From: CAILZL01 sp963791615
GTDB lineage: Bacteria; Pseudomonadota; Gammaproteobacteria; Steroidobacterales; Steroidobacteraceae
DNA: 64,000 nucleotides
Assembly (NCBI GenBank): GCA_963791615.1
Contig: CAWBTE010000017.1
Location: 1-64,000, forward strand
Direction of reading: 5' to 3'
Both the position numbers and the translations under genes were made by a program. How positions within the stretch are numbered: the first letter of the stretch is position 1; the number at the start of each line of letters is the position of its first letter. The notes under the pieces were generated by a model. The model was not told the origin of the DNA. It did not search any database and saw only the letters and a list, made by a program, of their open reading frames with translations. Below, piece after piece: positions 7,947 through 16,396 of the stretch.

Positions 7947-8339
7947 ATGGATCAAGCGATTCTGAAATACAACGAACAGCAGGAACCGGGCGACAAGGGC
8001 ATATGTGATGTCCTTGCGGGTGAGATCGACCGTGGTCTGTCTGAGGCTGAACGCAAGATCTGGCATGGGCATCCGGTCTGGTTCCTGGATGGCAATCCCA
8101 TAGTTGGGTACAGCAAACAGAAGCCCGGCGTCCGATTGATGTTCTGGAGCGGGGCGGATTTCGAAGAAGCGGGGCTGAACGTAACAGGCAAGAAGTTCAA
8201 GGATGCTTCAGTCTTTTACAATGACGCTGCAGAGATCAACAAAACCAGTTTGCGTCGGTGGCTGAAGAAAGCCAGAGAGATTCAATGGGACTATAAGAAT
8301 ATCGTCCGAAGAAAAGGCAAGCTGGAAAGACTGAAATAA
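7947..8339 (+). CDS. DUF1801 domain protein
   Basis: A 130-residue basic protein. 'GDKGICDVLAGEIDRGLSEAERKIWHGHPVWFLDGNPIVGYSKQKPGVRLMFWSG' is the DUF1801 (YdhG/iron-chaperone-like fold) pattern, with W-HG-PVWF as the core and a C-terminal basic helix ('RRKGKLERLK'). Related proteins include the frataxin-like YdhG group, but direct evidence for iron binding is absent. It stands alone on the plus strand, 111 bp after the VOC gene. The product is probably a small cytoplasmic protein of unknown role. Confidence 0.75.
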   Translation: MDQAILKYNEQQEPGDKGICDVLAGEIDRGLSEAERKIWHGHPVWFLDGNPIVGYSKQKPGVRLMFWSGADFEEAGLNVTGKKFKDASVFYNDAAEINKTSLRRWLKKAREIQWDYKNIVRRKGKLERLK

Positions 8340-8357
8340 GACAACGGGGTGCAGATC

Positions 8358-8518
8358 ACCCATCGCTGCGGGTTCCGATGCGGCACAATCTTTCCCGCAA
8401 TACGCTGGACCCTGTGCAGCATGCCGAGCGCTGGGGCTATCGTCGCTACTGGCTGGCGGAGCACTACAACATGCCGGGCATTGCCAGTGCGGCCACTTCC
8501 GTGGTGCTGGGTTACGCG
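8358..8518 (+). pseudogene. Fragment of an LLM flavin-dependent oxidoreductase (copy of 10486-11475)
   Basis: About 160 bp almost identical at DNA level to the N-terminal coding region of the intact LLM gene (about 10519-10675), covering ITAGSDAAQSFRNTLDLAQH through GIASAATSVVLGY. Small indels break the frame, and similarity ends abruptly at 'GGTTACG' at both loci. It is a dead partial duplicate. It lies close to the substrate-binding-protein relic, whose full copy is also close to the full LLM gene. Confidence 0.85.
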
Positions 8519-8550
8519 ATCCCGGTACCCGGCACTGCTGATGCCAGGCC

Positions 8551-9315
8551 CTAGTTGGGCTTGCGGAATTTCAGCACGAACTGATCGGTGTGATCGTGAA
8601 GGCCCTGTTCAACGATGGCCTTGGTGCGATCGTCGGCAGGTCGGGTGAGCACATCGCTGGCCGCAACGAATTTGAACCCAGCCGCTTCGATCTCACGCCG
8701 CGCGACCGCTTCGTCCATGCGGTGCAGCGTGCCCGTTACCGCAACTCCCGCGCCATCCACCGCGCGGTGATCGATGACAAGGTAAACGCCGCCGGGTTTC
8801 AGGGCAGCAAAGATCGCCGCGTTCATCTTCGCCACATCCGTCAGAAAGTTTGCGTTATGCAGGTCGTGGTAATTGTCCGATGTCCAGACCAGGTCCACCG
8901 GCTCCGGCGTCCTGAATTCGTTAAGCGACGAGTGCAGCGCAACGACATTGCCGAAGCCCGCAAGCTGTACGCCCTGATTGTCCGGATCAATGCCACTGGC
9001 CCGCAGTCGCTCGTCGTAGCGCGTGCCGTAATAGGCGTACACCTTGCCCTGCGGCCCCACCACGCCGGAGAAGATCCGCGTGAAATAAGCCGCGCCCGGT
9101 GCACCCGGCAGCAAGTCCACGACCTTCATGCCGGGGCGGATGCCCGCGAACCGGATCAGTCCGGCCGGCTCGCGGTTCGCATCGCGGCCGACCTCCACAG
9201 CGGGGCGGTGCGGATCGGCAAGGGCAGCGGAGATATCCACGGGCGCCGTGGCGCAGGCCGCTACACCGATGGTGGCAACGGCAGAGAGCAAGAGTCTGGC
9301 TATGGTCATAGGCAT
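8551..9315 (-). CDS. Lipoprotein-type SAM-dependent methyltransferase (COG4798-like)
   Basis: A 254-residue protein from the ATG at 9315, which follows an AGGTGA ribosome site; an earlier in-frame ATG at 9366 gives a charged extension and is less likely. The N-terminus is a lipoprotein signal (LLLSAVATIGVAAC) with lipobox VAAC. The class I methyltransferase core follows: 'GIRPGMKVVDLLPGAPGAAYFTRIFSGVVGPQGKVYAYY' is motif I, 'DLVWTSDNYHDLHN' motif II and 'ALKPGGVYLVIDH' motif III. Exported predicted methyltransferases of this kind are common in proteobacteria, but the methyl acceptor is unknown, and how SAM would be available outside the cytoplasm is unclear. It is monocistronic, convergent with the LLM relic. 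Confidence 0.8.
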   Translation of the reverse strand: MPMTIARLLLSAVATIGVAACATAPVDISAALADPHRPAVEVGRDANREPAGLIRFAGIRPGMKVVDLLPGAPGAAYFTRIFSGVVGPQGKVYAYYGTRYDERLRASGIDPDNQGVQLAGFGNVVALHSSLNEFRTPEPVDLVWTSDNYHDLHNANFLTDVAKMNAAIFAALKPGGVYLVIDHRAVDGAGVAVTGTLHRMDEAVARREIEAAGFKFVAASDVLTRPADDRTKAIVEQGLHDHTDQFVLKFRKPN

Positions 9316-9474
9316 GTTGAAGGTCACCTGTTCTTGTTGCTGCTTTCCATGTTTACATCCTGTCACTGCGCGTATTGCGACATTGTGCAGCCTATATCAA
9401 AAGAAACTTGCAGAGTATTGGTTGGCAGGGGATCACAAATAGAACGAATGGTGCCTGCGGAACGAATGGGAATC

Positions 9475-9530
9475 AACGAATGGTGCCGGGCCATAGGTTA
9501 GAACGAATGGTGCCGGGCCATAGGTTAGAA
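9475..9530. repeat. Short tandem repeat, 27-bp unit, about two copies
   Basis: Two perfect copies of a 27-bp unit beginning AACGAATGGTGCCGGGCCAT lie head to tail. Degenerate 'AACGAATGG' pieces precede them at about 9442-9470. They lie in a 360-bp gene-free stretch (9316-9676) between the methyltransferase and the PIN-domain toxin, where I see nothing else. Origin unknown. Confidence 0.8.
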
Positions 9531-9676
9531 GGTATTTGAGCAAGCAGGCTTTACTTGGCGATAGCCGAAGTGACCGCCGGATTCGGTACTGGGCCATCTA
9601 TCCGCATGTGTTTTTCAAGTGAACAGCGATAGAACGGTGTCGGTCCGTCGATCCGCGGGTACTCAATAAGCCAGGC

Positions 9677-10078
9677 TCACTTTCGCCAGAGTTTCAACTC
9701 GCTGTGTTTGGCGATGCTTAGAAAGTCCCGGTCAGTGCTCAGCATGGGTAATTTGTGACGAATGCACAATTGAGCAAGCAACGCGTCTATCGTGCCGGCT
9801 TGAACACCATGCCGGCGGCAATGGTTGCGTAGCTCGGCCGCTTCGATATGGTCTTGCCGGTCCGGGACTAGCAGCGGAATTGCCGAGAAGCGGTCAATAA
9901 TTTCGATCCGTGCCTTCGGTCCTGAAAATCCCTGCAACAACTCCTGTAGCACGAACCCCGTAGTGACCACTTGCCCACCGGATTGAAGCGCGTGCCCAAT
10001 TCGCCGATTTCGGGAGCATCCGATGGCGCATCACGGCGCAACGCCAGCGACCAAACACTGGTGTCTAAACAGATTCAA
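9677..10078 (-). pseudogene. vapC: VapC-type PIN-domain toxin with two frameshifts
   Basis: The main frame (9677-9970) carries the back half of a PIN-domain ribonuclease: VVTTGFVLQELLQGF, then 'HGVQAGTIDALLAQLCIRHKLPMLSTDRDF', where the Asp residues are the usual Mg2+ ligands. The front half, LDTSVWSLALRRDAPSDAPE with the first catalytic Asp, is present but in another frame. One extra T near 10066 and one missing base near 9985 would join TTG AAT CTG, LDTSVW and VVTTG into a full protein of about 133 residues. The TTG start would overlap the vapB stop, as in real vapBC operons. The toxin is therefore inactive as sequenced, unless both indels are errors. Confidence 0.75.
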
Positions 10079-10275
10079 CTGCGCGACCGCTCTGCTTTGT
10101 GTTCAAACGAGTTGTCCCACTCAAGTTTTCCTAACAGTTCGAGCACCCGCTTCTGTTTGCGTCGGGCGATGAACTCTTGCAGAGCCCTGGTGACGGCGGC
10201 TTTCTTGGTGCGTTCGCCGCTCACTTCCAAAGCGAGTTCAATCAGTTCGGTATCAAGCGATAGATTCGTTGCCAT
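10075..10275 (-). CDS. vapB: VapB-type antitoxin
   Basis: A 66-residue protein from the ATG at 10275 (MATNLSLDTELIELALEVSG). 'MATNLSLD.ELIE.A....G.RTKKAAVTRALQEFIARRKQ' is the VapB (DUF2191-like) pattern: a ribbon-helix-helix DNA-binding N-terminus followed by a toxin-binding tail (LELLGKLEWDNSFEH). The frame continues upstream to 10476, but that section has no antitoxin similarity. Normally it would block VapC and repress its own operon; here its partner is frameshifted. It is the only DNA-binding protein I recognise in the window. Confidence 0.8.
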   Translation of the reverse strand: MATNLSLDTELIELALEVSGERTKKAAVTRALQEFIARRKQKRVLELLGKLEWDNSFEHKAERSRS

Positions 10276-10485
10276 GGACCGGGTTACCGCAGTGTGTGGA
10301 CACTCACACAGTAGCTCACACATTAATCTTCTGCATGCCAAGTTTCCGGAGAAATTATTCGAGGAAAACGGCACTGCGCACCGGGCACAAGGGCAATTTC
10401 CGCCGAGATGAGTCATGCCGCTCTCAGCATGGGCAGCGTAAAGTAGCGCAGCTTCAGTCTTTGCCTCCCACCACAAACACCCACC

Positions 10486-11475
10486 ATGATCCCCCTATCC
10501 ATCCTCGATCTTGCCCCCATCACTGCGGGTTCCGATGCGGCCCAGTCGTTCCGCAATACGCTGGACCTTGCTCAGCATGCCGAGCGCTGGGGGTATCGTC
10601 GCTACTGGCTGGCAGAGCATCACAACATGCCGGGCATTGCCAGTGCGGCCACTTCGGTGGTGCTAGGTTACGTGGCGCAGGGTACCAGTACGATTCGCGT
10701 CGGCGCGGGCGGGGTCATGTTGCCCAATCACGCGCCACTGGTGATTGCTGAACAGTTTGGCACGCTGGCGTCGTTGTATCCCGGTCGGATCGACCTGGGT
10801 CTGGGTCGTGCCCCCGGCACCGATCAACTCACGGCTCGTGCGTTGCGACGCAATCTGGCTTCCGATGTGGATGCGTTTCCGCAGGATGTTTTGGAACTGC
10901 TGGAGTATTTCGGAGAAGCGCAGCCGGGGCAGCGCATCCATGCTGTGCCTGGCATGGGACTGAAAGTGCCGCTATGGATTCTGGGTTCAAGCCTGTATGG
11001 CGCGCAGCTTGCCGCCGCAATGGGATTGCCTTTCGCTTTCGCTTCGCATTTTGCGCCGGCGCAACTGCAGCAGGCACTGCGCATCTATCGGGATACGTTT
11101 CGTCCCTCGCAACAACTCGATAAGCCCTACGCCATGCTGGGCTTCAGTATCTTCGCGGCAGACACGGACGCAGAAGCTGAATTGTTGGCCACGTCCATGC
11201 AGCAGGCAATCGTGAATCTGCGCAGCGGCCGTCCGGGACAGTTGCCGGCACCGGTCGCAGGTTATCCGGACTCTCTGACGCCGCCGGAAAAGGCGATTCT
11301 TGCCGATGTATTGTCGTGCTCCGCAATCGGTTCTCCGGAAACGGTGCGCCAGGCGCTGCATGATTTTCTCGCGCGCACGGCTGCCGATGAATTGATCATC
11401 ACCTCCGGCATCTTCGATCACGCCGCGCGTCTGCGTTCATATGAAATTGTGGCGCAGCTGAGGGATTCGATGTGA
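10486..11475 (+). CDS. LLM class flavin-dependent oxidoreductase
   Basis: A 329-residue luciferase-like TIM-barrel protein of the MsnO8/YhbW subfamily. Visible features are 'LSILDLAPITAG', 'HAERWGYRRYWLAEHHNMPGIASAATSVVLGYVAQGTSTIRVGAGGVMLPNH' and 'EQFGTLASLYPGRIDLGLGRAPGTDQ', plus 'VPLWILGSSLYGAQLAAAMGLPFAFASHF'. Such enzymes use FMNH2 to oxidise a small substrate that cannot be inferred here. The length is normal and there is no signal peptide. A truncated copy of its 5' end lies at 8358-8518. No flavin reductase gene is nearby. Confidence 0.85.
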   Translation: MIPLSILDLAPITAGSDAAQSFRNTLDLAQHAERWGYRRYWLAEHHNMPGIASAATSVVLGYVAQGTSTIRVGAGGVMLPNHAPLVIAEQFGTLASLYPGRIDLGLGRAPGTDQLTARALRRNLASDVDAFPQDVLELLEYFGEAQPGQRIHAVPGMGLKVPLWILGSSLYGAQLAAAMGLPFAFASHFAPAQLQQALRIYRDTFRPSQQLDKPYAMLGFSIFAADTDAEAELLATSMQQAIVNLRSGRPGQLPAPVAGYPDSLTPPEKAILADVLSCSAIGSPETVRQALHDFLARTAADELIITSGIFDHAARLRSYEIVAQLRDSM

Positions 11476-11533
11476 AGAGCGCACGAGCGTGAACGACCCC
11501 CGGCCGAGGAATCGGCACCTGCTGAAGGTCAGG

Positions 11534-11563
11534 TACTGGATGCCCGCCTCCGCGGGCATGACG
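11534..11563. repeat. Interspersed palindrome, 'ATGCCCGCxxxxGCGGGCAT' family, single arm
   Basis: ATGCCCGCCTCCGCGGGCAT with flanking CTGG and GACG is a near-perfect hairpin between convergent genes. The same family occurs as an opposed pair at 23029-23099. It can act as a transcription barrier but lacks a T tract. Confidence 0.75.
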
Positions 11564-11585
11564 TTAATCAAATGTTCCCTGGACT

Positions 11586-12380
11586 CTATCTCGAAGGCGC
11601 CAGCCCTTCGGTCAGTTCGATGTAGGTTCCCCACGGATCTGTAAAAGAAGCCGCGGCAACGGTTGAATTCGGGATCTTGGTCAGTGGGCCAGTCGTAATG
11701 CCAGAACCCTGGAGCTTCGCGAGAAATACCGGCAGATTCCTCACCTCGAAGCCGATGTGATCGAGCGCGCGACCGCTGGTGTTCGCCGCAGCGGCGTCAA
11801 TCGAAGAGAAAGTAAGATTGATTCCCGGCAGATCTGCCGTTTCAAACTGGGCTCGCTTGCCGGGAACCGCGCCGAATGTTTTTGCATACCAGGCCTGCAT
11901 GCCCGGAATATCCCGCGTCGCGAAGTGAATGTGATGTCCGGCGACAGAAGTCGGCAGCAAAGGCTCTTCCAGAATTTCCACGCGTACATCATCGGGAGTC
12001 CGCAGGTAGACCTGGTTAGGGCGTGTCATCGGCTCCATCCGGAGACCGGCGGCCTGCCATTTCGGCAGCCAGTCCTGCATGTTTCTGACCTGGAAACCGA
12101 AATGATTGATTGCCGAGCCAACCGAGCCACCTGAAGGTTCGCCCTTATCCAGCAGCACATACATGCCGGGAAATTCGATCATCTGCAGTGCACCGCTGGC
12201 GACCGGAGTGCCACCGAGCAGAGCAAAGAAGCTCCTGTTGCTGTCAACATCGCGCACCGTGAAGTGTACGTGCCCCATCGAGACGCCTGCAGCATTCGGC
12301 GCCGCCAGCTGCGCGGAGGCGGAAGTGGTGAAGGCCAAGGCGAAGGCAAGGGCGAAGGCGAAAGTCAGTCGGATTTTCAT
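11586..12380 (-). CDS. Exported two-module VOC protein
   Basis: A 264-residue protein with a Sec signal made of near-repeats (MKIRLTFAFALAFALAF, cut near ASAQ). Two VOC modules follow: 'VSMGHVHFTVRDVDSNRSFFALLGG' (about 33-135) and 'VAGHHIHFATRDIPGMQAWYAKTFGA' (about 145-258). Module ends such as 'DDVRVEILEE' and 'DPWGTYIELTEG' carry the Glu that, with His of HVHF and HHIHF, could bind metal in each half. An extracytoplasmic dioxygenase-like or isomerase-like VOC enzyme is unusual. It is the last gene of the four-gene export operon, 12 bp after the substrate-binding protein gene. Confidence 0.8.
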   Translation of the reverse strand: MKIRLTFAFALAFALAFTTSASAQLAAPNAAGVSMGHVHFTVRDVDSNRSFFALLGGTPVASGALQMIEFPGMYVLLDKGEPSGGSVGSAINHFGFQVRNMQDWLPKWQAAGLRMEPMTRPNQVYLRTPDDVRVEILEEPLLPTSVAGHHIHFATRDIPGMQAWYAKTFGAVPGKRAQFETADLPGINLTFSSIDAAAANTSGRALDHIGFEVRNLPVFLAKLQGSGITTGPLTKIPNSTVAAASFTDPWGTYIELTEGLAPSR

Positions 12381-12391
12381 AAGTTTCCAGA

Positions 12392-13411
12392 TCAGGTGTT
12401 GTCGAGCAACTTGATTGCATCGCGCGCCAGCGACATATCAACCACACGTTCATAGGGCAGCATCGTTTTCTGAACGTCGAAATCGATATTGAGCTGCTGC
12501 ATGTAACGGACTCGCTCCGGAGAGAGCAGCAAATCTGTCGCAAAGGGCCTGATCTTCTGCAGGATGCTCCACTCGCTTGCATGTTCCCGCTCCGGCGCGC
12601 TGGGGAATACCGCCCTGCGGGCACTCAGGAAAGCGTCCTGTCCCGAGGGACTCGCAACAAAGCGGAACAATTTTGCGTAGGCGGCCAACACCCGCACCAG
12701 GATGTCTCGCTTCGACTCAATCACCTGGTCGGTAGTCCAGCCGCCCTGGTACGTGAACTCCTGCAACTCGACTGACATGTCGCCGTTCTGGAGGAGATGC
12801 ACTTGGTACGACTCGGCATCGTTTATGTAGGCGGCTGGACCGGCGCCCGCATCCACTGTTCCCGCCATGACGCCCTTGAAGACATCGGTGTTGGAGCCAA
12901 TGTTGACGAAGCGAACCGACGCAATATCTACTGAATATTTTCGCAGCAGCGTCACTGTCAACTGGTGCACCAGAGATCCCAGCGCGCCCACGCCGACGAT
13001 CTTGCCTTCGAGATCCTTGAGTGATTGAACATCCGGCTTGCCGCTGAACAGCGCAAGCATGGGCGTCAACGTCGCGGCATTGATGATCTTGAGTTCCGCA
13101 CCGCGCTCAACGGCGGGGAACACTTGCCCAAAGCCTGACATGGGTGACAGATCGACTGTACCGCTGTAGATGCCACCCATGATCTTCGCCCCGTCTGCAA
13201 TCGCGAGGATGTCCGGATCAAGGTCGAATGATTCGAGAAATTTTTGCCGATGCAGCAACTCGGTCAAAGTCAGGTTCAAACCACCTGCCGCAGTGGCGAT
13301 GTGTACCCGGTCGGTTGAATGGATGGGTTGCCGTCCACACCCGCCCGTCGCGAGGAGCGCGGTGGCGGAGAGTTGCCCCAGCATCGCCCGGCGTGTAAGT
13401 GACTTGGTCAT
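12392..13411 (-). CDS. NitT/TauT-type substrate-binding lipoprotein with Tat-like signal
   Basis: A 339-residue protein from the ATG at 13411, which overlaps the preceding stop as TAATG, a sign of translational coupling. The N-terminus (MTKSLTRRAMLGQLSATALL, then ATGGC) has a twin arginine and a lipobox Cys. The body is a SsuA/TauA-like binding protein: 'VHIATAAGGLNLTLTELLHRQ', 'DLEGKIVGVGALGSLVHQLTVTLLRKY' and 'GVMAGTVDAGAGPAAYI'. No ABC permease or ATPase is present, so it may bind a ligand for the other exported proteins of this operon rather than feed an importer. Its last 88 codons are duplicated at 6968-7231. Confidence 0.8.
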   Translation of the reverse strand: MTKSLTRRAMLGQLSATALLATGGCGRQPIHSTDRVHIATAAGGLNLTLTELLHRQKFLESFDLDPDILAIADGAKIMGGIYSGTVDLSPMSGFGQVFPAVERGAELKIINAATLTPMLALFSGKPDVQSLKDLEGKIVGVGALGSLVHQLTVTLLRKYSVDIASVRFVNIGSNTDVFKGVMAGTVDAGAGPAAYINDAESYQVHLLQNGDMSVELQEFTYQGGWTTDQVIESKRDILVRVLAAYAKLFRFVASPSGQDAFLSARRAVFPSAPEREHASEWSILQKIRPFATDLLLSPERVRYMQQLNIDFDVQKTMLPYERVVDMSLARDAIKLLDNT

Positions 13412-14742
13412 TACAGACGCCCCGGCTTGCTCAGCCATGCATCGACGTAGTCGAACGTGCGTTTGCGGGTATCGCCGAATTCCGGCCTGCAGGGGGAGAA
13501 CCCGTGGTTGGCTCCTTCGACCGCGACAAACTCTTTGTCCTTTGCCGCGGCATGGTCGTACACAGTTTCCAGAGGAACGAGATGGATGGCGCAGGTTGCC
13601 GCCATGACGAGCGTCGGCACGGTGATGTTCTCAACATTGCCGGGCGCGCTGTTCCCTGAGGAACGCCAATCGATGCCACGCATCGAATCTTCAGTGAGCG
13701 CGAAATCCGCAGTGGTTCGCAGAGCCTGAAACGACAGGTAGTGTCGCACCGTAACCTGCTGTCCGGTCTCTTCGAATGTATCCCTGTCGGTCGTCATGCC
13801 TTGTGGCTTGCGAGTCGAGCGCACGATCTCGACAGGTGTGGTTCCGTCGGCCTTGAGATGCAGGTGCGCTGCGTGTGTGCGTGAGAGAAGGCGACCGTCG
13901 GCGAGATTGATACGCGCACCCATGGAGTTCTCCGCCATACCCGCGATGAAAAACGGTTCGTCATCCTTGAAGGGGCCGGTGCCGGCTTCGGTGGCACGCA
14001 GACGCGCCTGTGCATCGGCGATCAAACGTTCAGAGCGGTTGTGTTGGCCGGCCAGGAACCGCTTGAGAAAGTCATCGGTATATCTGGCGGTGTTGGTCTG
14101 CGGGTCGTATCCGTTCTGCGGCGCCCACAGATCCAGCGAGGGCTCGCGCTTGCGTGGATTGCTGTTGTCGACTGCCGGGTCGAGCGAGACCATCCGGTGC
14201 GGAGCGCCGATGTTGATGTCGAGCAACAGGATTCCATCCACCTTGGGCAGGCCGGTGAGTCCATCGCCCTTGCATGGATACAGGCGATTTGGTTGCTGGC
14301 ACGCCGCTGGTCCTTTCTCGGCAATCTCCTGATAGTAGGTCAGCTCGGGGCCACCGCCGCTATGCGTGGCGAATACCACTTTCTCGACGCCGGGGAGGCT
14401 TCTTGCATATTTCACCGCCGCAGCGATGGGCGCGAAGAAATCCTCCATCGTCGTTTCCGACCCGTGGTAGTTCAGCTGCAGTGCGCGGTATCCCCGCGCG
14501 GCGAGTTCCATGCCGACGAAGTATTCGAAGCTGTTGTGGTGGTCGGGGTGGGTATTGATGGCGACGATGCGTCCCTTCGGGCTCGGCGTGGAACTCTCAA
14601 CAAGTACGGCATTGGCGTCATTCGACAGTCTGACGTAGGTGGATTTCAGCTGTGCCTGCGGCGCTTGTGCTTGAACTGCAGTTTGTGCGATCAGCGTCGC
14701 GGTACAGGCGACCAGCGTGATCGTGTGCCAGCTGCGCATCAC
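13411..14742 (-). CDS. Exported alpha/beta hydrolase
   Basis: A 443-residue protein with a Sec signal (LVACTATLIAQTAVQAQA). It has a hydrolase core: 'PKGRIVAINTHPDHHNSFEYF', a nucleophile elbow 'VVFATHSGGGPELTYY' with Ser in THSGGG, and a late 'AVEGANHGFSPC' supplying the catalytic His. A roughly 130-residue insertion (about 165-290) forms a large cap domain. The family is loosely annotated as alpha/beta hydrolase, and an ester, lactone or amide substrate in the periplasm is likely. It overlaps the upstream PrpD-like gene by 4 bp and the downstream binding-protein gene by 1 bp, so the three are one translation-coupled unit. Confidence 0.8.
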   Translation of the reverse strand: MMRSWHTITLVACTATLIAQTAVQAQAPQAQLKSTYVRLSNDANAVLVESSTPSPKGRIVAINTHPDHHNSFEYFVGMELAARGYRALQLNYHGSETTMEDFFAPIAAAVKYARSLPGVEKVVFATHSGGGPELTYYQEIAEKGPAACQQPNRLYPCKGDGLTGLPKVDGILLLDINIGAPHRMVSLDPAVDNSNPRKREPSLDLWAPQNGYDPQTNTARYTDDFLKRFLAGQHNRSERLIADAQARLRATEAGTGPFKDDEPFFIAGMAENSMGARINLADGRLLSRTHAAHLHLKADGTTPVEIVRSTRKPQGMTTDRDTFEETGQQVTVRHYLSFQALRTTADFALTEDSMRGIDWRSSGNSAPGNVENITVPTLVMAATCAIHLVPLETVYDHAAAKDKEFVAVEGANHGFSPCRPEFGDTRKRTFDYVDAWLSKPGRL

Positions 14743-16250
14743 CCACCACCGCCCGTGGCCGGCGTGAGCGCGGCGATGAGTTGCTTCAGATCAGGCTGTG
14801 TGTCGATCGAGAGGATGACGTCGATCGCGCGGCGCGCGGCAGCTTGGCCGAGAATCTCCTCGGTCAGATTGAGAAACTTGTGTTGCACCTGCTGGTCCGT
14901 TGCCGGGTTCTGGTAGCTGCCCGGGGCATAGGGCATTTCCACCTTCTGCACCGAACCATTATTCAGCGTGACCTCCATGTTGCTGCCGAGTATGTCGCCA
15001 CCACTGGTGGTGAGCGCAGGGTCCATCACCACCTTGATCTTCCTGATGAAAGCCAGTGCCTTGGGATCGCGGTAACGGTGTTCCTCGAAATCTTCGATTC
15101 GTACGTCGCCGTCGATGAAAGCACGGGCAAGGAGGTACGGCACACTATGGTCAGCATGTTCGCGGGTGTTGATCTCGTGGTTGAGGAAGTCCAGCTGTTG
15201 TTCGTAGCCGAAGTCACTCAGGTGCAGTGTGATGGACTTGATGTCGTCGGCTTTGACGCCGCGCTCGCGAAGCTGCAACGCCGCAGCGATGGGCGCCTGC
15301 GAGGTACCGATGCTTGGCCACATCTTCATGCAGCTTTTCATGATCTCGAAGTCTGGTGAGCGGCTACGCAGGACTTCTTCCTTGAGTCCACGACTGACGT
15401 GTTTTCCGTAGCCGTACTCCCCGTCCATGATCGTGAGTGGATAACTTACACCGCCCCGGCTGAGCAGCGCCGCGAACGTTCCATTACGCGCTGCCAGTGC
15501 TTCGGCAGTGCCTTTGGCATTCGTCAACTCGCCGCCGGCGCGCACTTCCCGCAGCGTGTTGGCATTCGAACCGGCAATGGCCAGCGCGTTCGCAATACGT
15601 TCTGAATCAAGCCCCAGCAGGCGGGCAGCACACGCCGCCGATGCGTACTGCGCTTCGATCGAGGGCACGTCGAAGCCGCGACGCTCCGAGGCATCGCGTA
15701 TTTTCAGATGGACTTCATAACCTGCCGCGAGGCCCAACAGCAGGTCTTTTCCCGACAGGTTCTGCATCTCGGCAATGGCCAGCGCCGCAGCCAGGTTGAT
15801 GCTGGGATGGTGCGGATAACCGAACGCCGCGTAGTCGTTGAAGTCGAGATAACGAATCTGCATCGCATTGAGAAACGCCGCTTCGTCGCAAGAGGTCTTC
15901 CATGCGGTGCCGATCACGGTGGCCTGCGGATTTCCGCCGCGAGTTCGTATCACTTCGTGCGCCACCTTCACGGGCTTGCCGTTCACGGCGCCGAGGGCAC
16001 AGCCGAACGTGTCCAGCAGGAGGTACTTTGCTTTCCTGACCGTAGCTGCTGGCATGTCTTCGTAATGCATGGCTGCCAGCCAGACACCCATGTCTTCGAG
16101 AACAGTGCGTTTGTCCTGTTTGGTCGATGGCCGCTCTGCTTCCTCGCGACGCTCTTGCGCCAGCGCCGCGCCGCTGCCGGCGGCGGCGAGCAACACACCT
16201 GCGCCGCCGCGCAGCACGAAGTCCCGGCGATGCATTTGTATACGCTTCAT
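14739..16250 (-). CDS. MmgE/PrpD family protein with Tat signal
   Basis: The start is ATG 16250 after a GGGGGA ribosome site; the longer frame to 16340 has no such signal. The 503-residue product begins MKRIQMHRRDFVLRGGAGVL, a twin-arginine export signal. The MmgE/PrpD fold follows: 'AAMHYEDMPAATVRKAKYLLLDTFGCALGA', 'YLDFNDYAAFGYPHHPSINLAAALAIAE', 'GFDVPSIEAQYASAACAARLLGLD' and a C-terminal domain from about 300. Standard PrpD (2-methylcitrate dehydratase) is cytoplasmic, so a Tat-exported member is unusual. It may act as a hydratase or isomerase of carboxylic acids. It is the first gene of the export operon. Confidence 0.85.
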   Translation of the reverse strand: MKRIQMHRRDFVLRGGAGVLLAAAGSGAALAQERREEAERPSTKQDKRTVLEDMGVWLAAMHYEDMPAATVRKAKYLLLDTFGCALGAVNGKPVKVAHEVIRTRGGNPQATVIGTAWKTSCDEAAFLNAMQIRYLDFNDYAAFGYPHHPSINLAAALAIAEMQNLSGKDLLLGLAAGYEVHLKIRDASERRGFDVPSIEAQYASAACAARLLGLDSERIANALAIAGSNANTLREVRAGGELTNAKGTAEALAARNGTFAALLSRGGVSYPLTIMDGEYGYGKHVSRGLKEEVLRSRSPDFEIMKSCMKMWPSIGTSQAPIAAALQLRERGVKADDIKSITLHLSDFGYEQQLDFLNHEINTREHADHSVPYLLARAFIDGDVRIEDFEEHRYRDPKALAFIRKIKVVMDPALTTSGGDILGSNMEVTLNNGSVQKVEMPYAPGSYQNPATDQQVQHKFLNLTEEILGQAAARRAIDVILSIDTQPDLKQLIAALTPATGGGG

Positions 16251-16382
16251 ATGTCCCCCACGCGCGGGCTCCCGGAAGATTGAGAGCAGAGAGAAATATC
16301 GAGAACCCGGCCCGCTATCTGAATAATTTGAATGAACCAAGGCAGCACAACAGTTAGAACTTATACAAGGGTACCGCTAAAT

Positions 16383-16396
16383 ACAACCCGGGTTGT
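16383..16396. promoter_or_regulatory. 14-bp perfect palindrome, candidate operator in divergent intergenic region
   Basis: ACAACCCGGGTTGT is a perfect inverted repeat 133 bp upstream of the PrpD-like start and about 400 bp upstream of the MHS transporter start. A dimeric regulator could bind it, but no regulator gene is near. The rest of 16251-16801 holds no gene I can support; short frames on both strands lack family features. It must contain the divergent promoters. Confidence 0.4.

Noticed and set aside
12300..12375. GGCGAA-type microsatellite as a phase-variation switch
   Set aside because: It encodes the Ala/Phe/Leu signal-peptide repeats of the VOC protein in 6-bp steps, so length changes would not shift the frame.
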